DNA of 16,165 nucleotides from Anaeromonas sp052088025. GTDB lineage: Bacteria; Bacillota; Clostridia; Tissierellales; SIT17. Every line of letters begins with the position of its first letter. Positions within the stretch are counted from its first letter, which is position 1. The notes beneath the pieces were generated by a model. It searched no databases. It was not told the DNA's origin and saw only the letters and a list, made by a program, of their open reading frames with translations. Shown here piece after piece: positions 1-6,570 of this stretch. The translations under genes and the position numbers were made by a program. The stretch covers positions 1 to 16,165 of the forward strand of contig NZ_JBQCYD010000050.1 in the NCBI RefSeq assembly GCF_052088025.1, given 5' to 3'.

Positions 1-49
1 TTTAATTATACACTATTATTAGTTTACGACAACTATCCTACCACATAGG
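1..49. other. Foreign-looking sequence joined to broken yycJ
   Basis: Homology to YycJ stops at about position 50, and the remaining bases encode nothing like the expected metal-binding continuation in any of the three minus-strand frames. Read leftwards on the minus strand, the segment holds a promoter-like pair: TTGTCG (27-32) and a perfect TATAAT (5-10), 16 bases apart, pointing out of the window. A terminal sequence followed by an outward promoter is what the end of an insertion sequence with its transposase promoter would look like. That is inference: no transposase, inverted repeat partner or target duplication is inside the window. A contig misjoin or a deletion junction would look the same. 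Confidence 0.35.
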
Positions 50-220
50 GGTAACTAATATTCCATTTAATTTCTTAGGATCAACATCAATAGATTGAAG
101 TCCTGCCTGTATTTTTTTGCCACTTAGGCCTGCATCTACTAGTATTCTTGTGTTATTTGTTTCTATATATTCGCAATTTCCACTGCTCCCACTAGCTATT
201 GAACAAAATTTAAAACTCAT
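38..220 (-). pseudogene. yycJ: Truncated YycJ/WalJ MBL-fold hydrolase (N-terminal part)
   Basis: Residues 1-57 match the start of YycJ (WalJ), a cytoplasmic metallo-beta-lactamase-fold protein encoded with WalRK in Firmicutes and linked to cell-wall and DNA-damage phenotypes. The typical opening FCSIASGSSGN and the strand ILVDAGLSGKKI are present. The protein then reads ILVT, where family members continue HEHSDH (the first metal ligands). Here it runs PMW and stops at 38-40. So the gene is cut exactly before its first catalytic motif, at about position 50. The start is well supported: ATG at 218-220 with GGAG (229-232) 8 bases upstream. The fragment cannot bind metal and is presumably inactive. 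Frameshift is unlikely because no frame restores the motif. Intact family members are roughly 260 residues. Confidence 0.8.
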
Positions 221-262
221 TTATCTCACTCCGTCTTTACAATATTTATTTTATCTTAAGTA

Positions 263-282
263 TGTGATGAACTTGTGATGAA
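263..282 (+). promoter_or_regulatory. Tandem TGTGAT-N5-TGTGAT repeat, WalR-box-like
   Basis: Two exact 9-base copies of TGTGATGAA (263-271 and 274-282) lie 2 bases apart, with an 11-base period, in the short gap between the amidohydrolase stop and the yycJ start. Read as hexamers this is TGTGAT-N5-TGTGAT. WalR is known to bind TGTWAH-N5-TGTWAH, so spacing and five of six positions per half match; position 4 is G instead of A/T. The repeat reads on the plus strand, opposite to yycJ. Assignment to WalR is inference; any OmpR-family regulator could use this geometry. Confidence 0.35.
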
Positions 283-289
283 TTTATTT

Positions 290-1465
290 TTATTTTAAAA
301 ATTCTAATACATTTATAACCTGAAGGGCTACTCCTATAGGAAGTGCTTCTTCATCTATATCAAATTTATCATGATGTCCATCATGAACAATACCTTTTTT
401 TTCATTTCTACAACCTAGTCTAAAGAATACTCCATCTGTATTTTCTAAAAAATAAGCAAAATCTTCTACCCCAAGACTTGGTCTATCTATTATTATAACA
501 TTTTTTTCGCCCAATAGTTTATCAGCATTTTTCTTTACTAACTTTACCATGTCATTATCATTTATTAAAGCCATATATCCTTCTTCTCTTATGAATCTAC
601 CTTCTCCTTTTAATGTTTTTGGAATATCTTCTACTATATCTTTTATTTTTTCAAGAGCCATCTTTCTAGTATCAGGTGATAATGTTCTAAGAGTTCCTCT
701 CATTTTAACAGAGTTAGCAATAATGTTATGAGCACTACCCCCATTTATTTGACCTATTGAAACTACTGCTGAATCAAGAGGGCTTACATTCCTACTTACT
801 ATAGTTTGAAGTGAATTTATTACCTGACTTGCTATAACTATACTATCTACTCCACTATGAGGGTATGCTCCATGGGTACTTTCTCCCCTTATTTCTATAT
901 TTAATGTATCTGATGATGCATTCATTTTATCATACTTTAAAGCTACTTTCCCTACAGGTATTTCAGGTGCCATATGTAGTCCAAATATAGCATCCACTTT
1001 TGGATCTTCCATCACACCTTCTTTTATCATTCTTTCTGCTCCACCTACAGTTTCTTCTGCTGGTTGAAATATTAGCTTTATATTTCCATTTAATTGATCT
1101 TTCATTTGAGCTAATATTTTTGAAGCTCCAAGAAGAATGCTCATGTGTGCATCATGTCCACATGCATGCATCTTACCATCTATTTTTGACTTATATTCAA
1201 CTTCATTTTTTTCTATTATTGGAAGTGCATCCATATCTGCTCTTAGGGCTATTGTTTTACCTTTATTTTTTCCTCTTATGATTCCAACTACACCAGTATC
1301 AGCTACATTTCTTTTATATTCAATATTTAATGATTCTAATATTTCACATATTTTATCATGAGTATTGTATTCTTCTGTCCCAAGCTCTGGATTCATATGG
1401 AAATTTCTTCTTATATCTATTAAAAAATCTTTTATTTTTATAGCTTCCTTATATATATTATCCAT
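290..1465 (-). CDS. M20D metal-dependent amidohydrolase (N-acyl-amino-acid deacylase type)
   Basis: This 391-residue cytoplasmic enzyme belongs to peptidase family M20 subfamily D, which removes acyl groups from amino acids; members include hippurate hydrolase, IAA-amino-acid hydrolase and N-acetyl-diaminopimelate deacetylase. Visible metal ligands are C102 and H104 in HACGHDAH, E137/E138 in QPAEETVGGA, H164 in FGLHMAPE, and H364 in the HHDKFDIDEEAL tail. The dimerisation (lid) domain lies at about 180-290, including STHGAYPH. Length is normal for the family. The start codon overlaps the end of the LD-carboxypeptidase gene by 8 bases and lacks a strong Shine-Dalgarno, suggesting translational coupling. 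Close to lysA and a muropeptide carboxypeptidase, deacylation of N-acetyl-diaminopimelate or a wall-derived amino acid is a reasonable guess, but the substrate cannot be read from sequence. No terminator is seen downstream. Confidence 0.9.
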   Translation of the reverse strand: MDNIYKEAIKIKDFLIDIRRNFHMNPELGTEEYNTHDKICEILESLNIEYKRNVADTGVVGIIRGKNKGKTIALRADMDALPIIEKNEVEYKSKIDGKMHACGHDAHMSILLGASKILAQMKDQLNGNIKLIFQPAEETVGGAERMIKEGVMEDPKVDAIFGLHMAPEIPVGKVALKYDKMNASSDTLNIEIRGESTHGAYPHSGVDSIVIASQVINSLQTIVSRNVSPLDSAVVSIGQINGGSAHNIIANSVKMRGTLRTLSPDTRKMALEKIKDIVEDIPKTLKGEGRFIREEGYMALINDNDMVKLVKKNADKLLGEKNVIIIDRPSLGVEDFAYFLENTDGVFFRLGCRNEKKGIVHDGHHDKFDIDEEALPIGVALQVINVLEFLK

Positions 1466-2390
1466 CTATAACTACACTTTCTATTATTTTAATTTCATTC
1501 TTATCTGTATCAATTTCTACTAGAGCTCCCATTGGAAGCGTTATATTAGGAGTGCAATGGCCTGATTTTACATTTGATATTATAGGTATATTTAAAGGTA
1601 ATAATAAATCTTCAAATACTTCCATAAGAGATGCATCACCTTCATCTTGTTTTTTACAATTATTAAAGTCTCCAAGAATTATACCTTTAAGCTCATCTAA
1701 TTTTCCTGCGAGTTTTAATTGCATTAGCATCCTATCTATCTTAAATGTAAATTCTCCTATGTCTTCTATGAATAATATTTTATCTTTAGAATCTATTTCA
1801 TAAGGGGTGCCAATTGTACCAGCTATAAGTGCTAAATTGCCCCCAGTTAATATTCCACATGCTTTTCCTTTAGATAATACTTTGATTTTCTCATCTTTAG
1901 GATTAACTAAATCTATTATTTCTCCCCCACTCATAAGTGTATTTTCAAAAGATTCAAATGAAAAATCATCTAATCCATCCTTCATATCACTAACTGTCAT
2001 AGGCCCATGGAATGTTATTAAATTGGAATTATTATTTATTGCTATATGAAGTGCTGTTATATCACTGTAACCCATAAATATTTTTGGGTTTTTACTTATA
2101 CTTTCATAATCTATTTTATCAAGTATCCTATGAACTCCATATCCACCTCTTATACAAAATATAGCATCTACTTCTTCATCTTCAAACATTTTATTTATTC
2201 CTTCTGCCCTTTTATCATCGCTGCCTGCATATGAATAATCTTTTAAGTAAATATTATCTGCTATTTTTATATTAAATCCTAATTTTTTTAAATATTTTAT
2301 AGATTTATCAATATCTTCTCTATTTGCATGACTTGCTGGTGCAACTAGTCCTACTAGATCACCTTTTTGTAATTTTTTTGGCTTTATCAT
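1458..2390 (-). CDS. ldcA: LD-carboxypeptidase, peptidase family S66 (LdcA-like)
   Basis: S66 enzymes are cytoplasmic serine peptidases that remove the terminal D-alanine from muropeptide tetrapeptides during wall recycling; the MccF branch instead cleaves microcin C-type compounds. Numbered from the preferred ATG (310 residues), the catalytic triad is S109 in MGYSDIT, E209 in FIEDIGE and H278 in KSGHCTP, with the conserved RGGYGVHRIL loop before the nucleophile. No signal peptide is present. A longer reading starts at GTG (2399), but AAGGAG (2401-2406) sits only 1 base before that GTG and 10 bases before the ATG at 2390, so I chose the ATG. It follows the spmB terminator and no good promoter is visible in the 30 bases between, so read-through or a weak promoter must serve it. 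It is coupled to the downstream M20D gene. Confidence 0.9.
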   Translation of the reverse strand: MIKPKKLQKGDLVGLVAPASHANREDIDKSIKYLKKLGFNIKIADNIYLKDYSYAGSDDKRAEGINKMFEDEEVDAIFCIRGGYGVHRILDKIDYESISKNPKIFMGYSDITALHIAINNNSNLITFHGPMTVSDMKDGLDDFSFESFENTLMSGGEIIDLVNPKDEKIKVLSKGKACGILTGGNLALIAGTIGTPYEIDSKDKILFIEDIGEFTFKIDRMLMQLKLAGKLDELKGIILGDFNNCKKQDEGDASLMEVFEDLLLPLNIPIISNVKSGHCTPNITLPMGALVEIDTDKNEIKIIESVVIDG

Positions 2391-2425
2391 TTTATACACT
2401 CTCCTTTATATATGATTTTATTAGA

Positions 2426-2449
2426 CAATAAAAAAGGACCTAAGTCCTA
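2426..2449 (-). terminator. Rho-independent terminator after spmB
   Basis: On the minus strand AGGAC (2448-2444), loop TTAG and GTCCT (2439-2435) form a hairpin followed by TTTTTTATT. The stem is short but AT pairs extend it with one mismatch. It lies 7 bases after the spmB stop and closes the murE-lysA-spmA-spmB transcript. Confidence 0.65.
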
Positions 2450-2455
2450 TTTTAT

Positions 2456-2989
2456 TTAAAACATTAAATTTGTCACTACTACTGCTGTTATTATTCCTAC
2501 TGCATCTGCTATTAAACCTGCTGGAAGTGCATGTCTTGTTTTTCTAATTGATACTGCTCCAAAATATACTGCAAGTACGTAGAAGGTGGTTTCAGTTGAA
2601 CCCATCATAATTGAAGCCATTCTACCTATTATTGAATCTGGTCCATGTGCTTCAAATAAACTATTCATAACCCCTGAAGCTCCACCACCTGAAAGTGGTC
2701 TCATAAGTGCCATAGGTAATACTTCTCCAGGCATACCTATAAGCTTTGTTACTGGACTTAGTCCCTTTGTAACTAATTCCATAGTACCTGAAGCTCTAAA
2801 TATTCCTATTGCTACAAGCATTGCTACTAAATAAGGGATTATTTTAATTGCTGTAGAAAATCCTTCTTTTGCTCCTTCAGTAAATGATTCATATACTTTG
2901 ACTTTTTTGAAAAAGCCAAATGTAGGTATAAAAAGTAATATAAATGGTATTGCATATTTTGATATTGTCTCCATTATTGTAATAAACAT
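2456..2989 (-). CDS. spmB: Spore maturation protein B, Gate-domain membrane protein
   Basis: SpmB, 177 residues, is an integral membrane protein with the nucleoside-recognition (Gate) domain. With SpmA it is required in Bacillus and Clostridium for full dehydration and heat resistance of the spore core; the transported substrate is not established. The opening METISKYAIPFILLFIPTFGFF is family-typical. Helices are visible at about 11-26, 47-64, 125-147 and 157-176. Conserved signatures are RPLSGGGASGV (97-107) and GSTETTFYV (130-138). Start ATG at 2987-2989 has GGGGG (2996-3000) 6 bases before it. It follows spmA by 13 bases in the same order as in other spore formers. The pair is a strong marker that the host makes endospores. 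Confidence 0.95.
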   Translation of the reverse strand: MFITIMETISKYAIPFILLFIPTFGFFKKVKVYESFTEGAKEGFSTAIKIIPYLVAMLVAIGIFRASGTMELVTKGLSPVTKLIGMPGEVLPMALMRPLSGGGASGVMNSLFEAHGPDSIIGRMASIMMGSTETTFYVLAVYFGAVSIRKTRHALPAGLIADAVGIITAVVVTNLMF

Positions 2990-3002
2990 ATATATCCCCC
3001 CA

Positions 3003-3629
3003 TTATTTAGTATCTAATGCTTTTTTCTTTTTCATTGGATTTGTTGATGCAAATACTGGTAATTTCGATAGAGTTTTAACTGCAATAATAGCTGCAATTG
3101 TAGATGCTAAGGTAGCTATTATAACTGGACCTATGATTTCTGTAGGGTTAGCTGAGCCTGCTGCTGATCTATATGCTATTACTGTTGCTGGAATTAATGT
3201 AACACTTGATGTATTTATTGCTAAAAATGTACACATAGCATTTGATGCTGTCTCTTTATCTTCATTGATTTCATTTAATTCATTCATTGCCTTAAGACCT
3301 AAAGGTGTTGCAGCATTTCCAAGTCCTAATACATTTGCTGCCATATTCATTACCATTGCTCCCATTGCTGGATGATCTTCTGGTACTTCAGGGAATAATC
3401 TTACCATTATAGGGCGAAGTAATCTACCTAAAAGTTGTACAAGACCTGATTCCTCTGCTATCTTCATTATCCCAAGCCATAGAGCCATTATTCCTACTAG
3501 CCCTATTGACAGTTCTACTGCAAGTTCTGCATTGTCAATTGCAGCTTCTGTTACTGCTTCTATATTACCTGTAAAAGCAGCTACAACAACACCTATGACT
3601 ATAAATAAAAACCAAATAATATTAATCAT
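3003..3629 (-). CDS. spmA: Spore maturation protein A, Gate-domain membrane protein
   Basis: SpmA, 208 residues, is the partner of SpmB in spore core dehydration. Hydrophobic helices fall at about 2-19, 38-57, 133-151 and 163-185. The conserved polar stretch NMAANVLGLGNAATPLGLKAM (95-115) is the Gate-domain signature, with NTSSVTLIP at 139-147. The C-terminus ends in a lysine-rich cytoplasmic tail (KKKK at 200-203). AAGGAG (3640-3645) overlaps the lysA stop codon and lies 10 bases before the ATG, so translation is closely tied to lysA. In Bacillus the pair sits behind the D,D-carboxypeptidase gene dacB; here it sits behind lysA and murE, keeping the peptidoglycan association with different partners. 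Confidence 0.95.
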   Translation of the reverse strand: MINIIWFLFIVIGVVVAAFTGNIEAVTEAAIDNAELAVELSIGLVGIMALWLGIMKIAEESGLVQLLGRLLRPIMVRLFPEVPEDHPAMGAMVMNMAANVLGLGNAATPLGLKAMNELNEINEDKETASNAMCTFLAINTSSVTLIPATVIAYRSAAGSANPTEIIGPVIIATLASTIAAIIAVKTLSKLPVFASTNPMKKKKALDTK

Positions 3630-3643
3630 AATTTCAACACTCC

Positions 3644-4948
3644 TTAATAATTTTTAAATTCTTTTGGTACTCTTTCTCCTCTTAATAAATCCTCATAGCT
3701 TTGTCTTTCTACTATTATTTCAGATTCATCTTTATTTACTAGAACAACCGCAGCTCTTCTAGTTTTATTATAATTACTTGACATGGAAAAATTATATGCT
3801 CCAGTATTATATACTGCAAGTATATCTCCATTTGTAATTTTTGGTACTTGTAAATCCCTTATAAGTATATCTCCTGATTCACAACATTTTCCTGCAATAG
3901 TAACTTTGTATTTCTTCTCTTCATTCATTTTGTTTGCTATTTCACCATAATATTTTGCAGAATAAAGTGATGGTCTTGGATTATCTGTCATACCACCATC
4001 TACAGAAGCATATGTTCTAACTCCCTTAATATTTTTTATGTTTCCTATGGTATATAAGGTGGTCCCAGCATGACCTACTATCCATCTTCCTGGTTCAATC
4101 ATAACTTGAGGCACTAATAGATTATATTCCTTTGATTTCTTATATATTCTATTCATAATATCATTGATGAAATATTCTAGATTTTTTTCTTTATCTTCTT
4201 TAATATAGGAAATTCCATATCCTCCACCTGTATTTAACTCTTGTATTTCAAATTCTAGCTCTTTTTTTAAATATTTTATAAGGTCAAATACAATATCTAT
4301 TGCTTTTAAGTAAGTACTACTATCAAATAATTGTGAGCCCATGTGGAAATGAAAGCCTTTTAAATTTATGAATTTAGAATCTATAGATTGCTTTACTGCA
4401 TTTAATATTATGTTTTTTTCAAGGGGAATCCCAAATTTAGAATCTTTTCTACCAGTATCAATATTTTCATGGGTAATACTTGTAATTCCTGGAGTTAGTC
4501 TAAATAAAATGCTTACTTCTCTTTGTAATTTGCTTGCTATTTTTTCTATCAAATCTAATTCATAAGTATTATCTACAACTATCCTATTTACATTATTTTC
4601 TATAGCAAATTCTAGTTCATCAAATGATTTGTTATTTCCATGAAATAATATTTTTTCAGGTGGGAAATCTGCCTTTAAAGCTGTATATAGCTCTCCACCT
4701 GATACAACATCTAGTCCTAGACCTTCTTTTTCTATTATCTTACACATAGCAAGAGTTAAAAAGGCTTTTGATGCATAAAATGCTCTAGTATTTTCAAACT
4801 TATTTAAAAACACCTCCCTTATCTCCCTACATCTATCTTCTATTTCTTCTTGATTTACTACATATAGAGGTGTCCCATATTCTTTTGCTAAATTTATAGC
4901 ATCACATCCACCTATATATAAGTGGTTTTTAGATTTTTGTATGCTCAT
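3644..4948 (-). CDS. lysA: Diaminopimelate decarboxylase
   Basis: LysA is the PLP enzyme that decarboxylates meso-diaminopimelate to L-lysine, the last lysine biosynthesis step; it works as a cytoplasmic dimer. Numbered from the chosen start (434 residues): the PLP lysine is K61 in FYASKAFL, the HFHMGSQ strand is near 200, the phosphate-binding GGGYG at 241-245, EPGR at 285-288, the substrate-contacting CESGD at 356-360 and GAYNFSMSSNYN near 383-394. All key residues are present. A start two codons earlier (4954) exists, but AAGGGG (4955-4960) directly abuts it, whereas it is 6 bases from the ATG at 4946-4948, so the latter is preferred. Only 18 bases separate it from murE. No lysine riboswitch lies upstream, so control probably follows murE. 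It may supply lysine or limit diaminopimelate for the wall. Confidence 0.95.
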   Translation of the reverse strand: MSIQKSKNHLYIGGCDAINLAKEYGTPLYVVNQEEIEDRCREIREVFLNKFENTRAFYASKAFLTLAMCKIIEKEGLGLDVVSGGELYTALKADFPPEKILFHGNNKSFDELEFAIENNVNRIVVDNTYELDLIEKIASKLQREVSILFRLTPGITSITHENIDTGRKDSKFGIPLEKNIILNAVKQSIDSKFINLKGFHFHMGSQLFDSSTYLKAIDIVFDLIKYLKKELEFEIQELNTGGGYGISYIKEDKEKNLEYFINDIMNRIYKKSKEYNLLVPQVMIEPGRWIVGHAGTTLYTIGNIKNIKGVRTYASVDGGMTDNPRPSLYSAKYYGEIANKMNEEKKYKVTIAGKCCESGDILIRDLQVPKITNGDILAVYNTGAYNFSMSSNYNKTRRAAVVLVNKDESEIIVERQSYEDLLRGERVPKEFKNY

Positions 4949-4966
4949 ATACATCCCCTTTCTAAA

Positions 4967-6418
4967 TTAATTTATTATTTCCTTTATGATTTCAACTTCA
5001 TCAAAGTCATAAGTTTTTCCATCTATTATTTGATAGGTTTCATGGCCCTTACCTAAAAGCATTATAATATCATCAGATTTTGCTATTTGAATTGCCTTTT
5101 TTATAGCATCCCTTCTATCTGGAATTTTGAAATATTCACATGTGTGATTATCTATTCCTACCACTATGTCTTCTATTATATCTTCTGTTTTTTCACTTCT
5201 TGAGTTGTCACTAGTTACTAGACAAATATCAGAATACTTTGATGCAATTTTCCCCATCTGTGGTCTCTTATTCTTATCTCTATCTCCACCACAACCAAAT
5301 ACTGTAATTATTCTTGATTTTGCAAATTGTTTTACTGTATTTAATACATTTTCAAAGCCATCTGGGGAATGGGCAAAGTCAATTATAATATCAAAATCCT
5401 TATCTAATTCTACAAGTTCAAACCTACCCTTTACCCCTTTTAAACCTTCTAGTCCCTTTTTAATAAGATCCAAGGATATGTTCATATGAAGGGCACAAGC
5501 AGCTGCTGCTAGAGCATTGTATAAGTTAAACTTACCAGGTAAGGGAAGATTTATATTTATATTTCCTTTAGGAGTAATCATATTATACTTTATACCATTT
5601 ACAGATTGTTCTATTTGACAAGCTCTTATATCTCCAGAATCAATTCCATATGTTAATAATTTTATATCCCTATCTTTTTCTAATTTTTTTATTAATGCCT
5701 TACCATACTTATCTTCATTATTTATAATATTCACATCACTAGTTTTATAAAATAATTTAGTTTTTTCATTCATATATTCCTCTAATGTATTATGAAAGTC
5801 AAGATGATCTTCAGATAAGTTTGTAAATATTCCTATATTAAAATCTATCATATCTACTCTATTTAGTGATATAGAATGAGAAGAAACTTCCATGATGCAA
5901 TCATCTACATTTTCATCTCTCATTTGCTCGAAAAAGTTTTGAAGATGAAGGGATTCAGGTGTAGTATTGTTTGTTTTAATGTTTTTTTCATCTATTACTA
6001 CTCCTAATGTACCTACAATTCCAGTTTTATGTTTAACTTCTTTTAAAATAGAATCTATTATATAGCTGATAGAAGTTTTTCCATTTGTTCCTGTTATACC
6101 TATCATATTTAAATCTTTTGTTGGATATTCATAAAAAGCACTAGATACTTCTGCAAGTGCAACCCTTGAATCAGCTACTTTTACTAGGGTTATTTCATCA
6201 TCTACTTTTACATCTTTTTCTACTATTATAGTTCTAGCACCATTTTTTATAGCTGTATTTATAAAATCATGTCCATCTACTTTAAAGCCTGTTATTGCAA
6301 CAAATATAAAATCTTCTTTTATATTTCTAGAATCAAAATCTATTCCCTTTATATCCTTATTTATCTCTCCTACTACTTTTTCATAACTTACATTACTTAA
6401 AATATAATTTAATATCAT
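4967..6418 (-). CDS. murE: UDP-MurNAc-L-alanyl-D-glutamate ligase, third residue uncertain
   Basis: MurE, 483 residues, adds the third stem-peptide residue (meso-diaminopimelate, lysine or ornithine depending on organism) to UDP-MurNAc-L-Ala-D-Glu, using ATP in the cytoplasm. Visible parts: N-terminal UDP-binding domain (about 1-98) with DSR at 29-31; ATP loop GITGTNGKT (107-115); the likely carbamylated lysine K219 in YMNEKTKLF; GRFE at 331-334; the C-terminal domain with FGCGGDRDKNKRPQMG (374-389) and GKGHE near the end. The residue-selecting motif, DNPR in diaminopimelate-adding enzymes, reads DNSR at 404-407. The arginine that contacts the diaminopimelate carboxylate is kept but the proline is lost, so specificity is left open. 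GGAG lies 8 bases before the ATG. It leads the murE-lysA-spmAB transcript, away from a murF or division cluster. Confidence 0.93.
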   Translation of the reverse strand: MILNYILSNVSYEKVVGEINKDIKGIDFDSRNIKEDFIFVAITGFKVDGHDFINTAIKNGARTIIVEKDVKVDDEITLVKVADSRVALAEVSSAFYEYPTKDLNMIGITGTNGKTSISYIIDSILKEVKHKTGIVGTLGVVIDEKNIKTNNTTPESLHLQNFFEQMRDENVDDCIMEVSSHSISLNRVDMIDFNIGIFTNLSEDHLDFHNTLEEYMNEKTKLFYKTSDVNIINNEDKYGKALIKKLEKDRDIKLLTYGIDSGDIRACQIEQSVNGIKYNMITPKGNININLPLPGKFNLYNALAAAACALHMNISLDLIKKGLEGLKGVKGRFELVELDKDFDIIIDFAHSPDGFENVLNTVKQFAKSRIITVFGCGGDRDKNKRPQMGKIASKYSDICLVTSDNSRSEKTEDIIEDIVVGIDNHTCEYFKIPDRRDAIKKAIQIAKSDDIIMLLGKGHETYQIIDGKTYDFDEVEIIKEIIN

Positions 6419-6460
6419 AATTATAACTCCATTCTATAATTTTATTATTTTAGATATTTT

Positions 6461-6494
6461 TAAATTATATTAATGTACATTAAATTATATTCAA
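6461..6494 (-). promoter_or_regulatory. Candidate murE promoter with palindrome and flanking repeats
   Basis: Between the murA terminator and murE, the minus strand shows TTGAAT (6494-6489) and TATAAT (6469-6464), with a rather long 19-base spacer. The spacer holds a perfect 14-base palindrome, TTAATGTACATTAA (6470-6483). The ten bases TAAATTATAT occur twice (6461-6470 and 6481-6490) around TAATGTACAT. A promoter is required somewhere here because a strong terminator lies upstream. The palindrome could be a repressor operator; that is inference. Confidence 0.4.
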
Positions 6495-6525
6495 TATTAT
6501 TATTATTAAATTAAGTTTTTTGCAC

Positions 6526-6561
6526 AAAAAAAGCACTTGTATTTTTACAAGTGCTTTTTTT
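6526..6561 (-). terminator. Strong hairpin terminator after murA
   Basis: A perfect 16-pair stem (6526-6541 with 6546-6561) has the core GCACTTGTA/TACAAGTGC and loop TTTT. A run of A on one side and T on the other makes it work in both directions. It begins 9 bases after the murA stop on the minus strand and separates murA from murE. Confidence 0.93.
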
Positions 6562-6570
6562 ATTTATTTT

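Noticed and set aside
1..60. Simple frameshift as the cause of the short yycJ
   Set aside because: None of the three minus-strand frames beyond position 50 gives HEHSDH or other YycJ sequence, so a non-homologous junction is more likely.
1000..1361. Overlapping plus-strand reading frames opposite the M20D gene
   Set aside because: Leucine, serine and phenylalanine-rich shadows of a well-supported minus-strand gene, with no ribosome site or family resemblance.
4949..4966. Lysine riboswitch before lysA
   Set aside because: Only 18 bases separate murE and lysA, and the murE leader has no L-box-like structure.
5166..5489. 107-codon plus-strand reading frame opposite murE
   Set aside because: It lies wholly over the conserved C-terminal domain of MurE and has no recognisable motif; antisense shadow.
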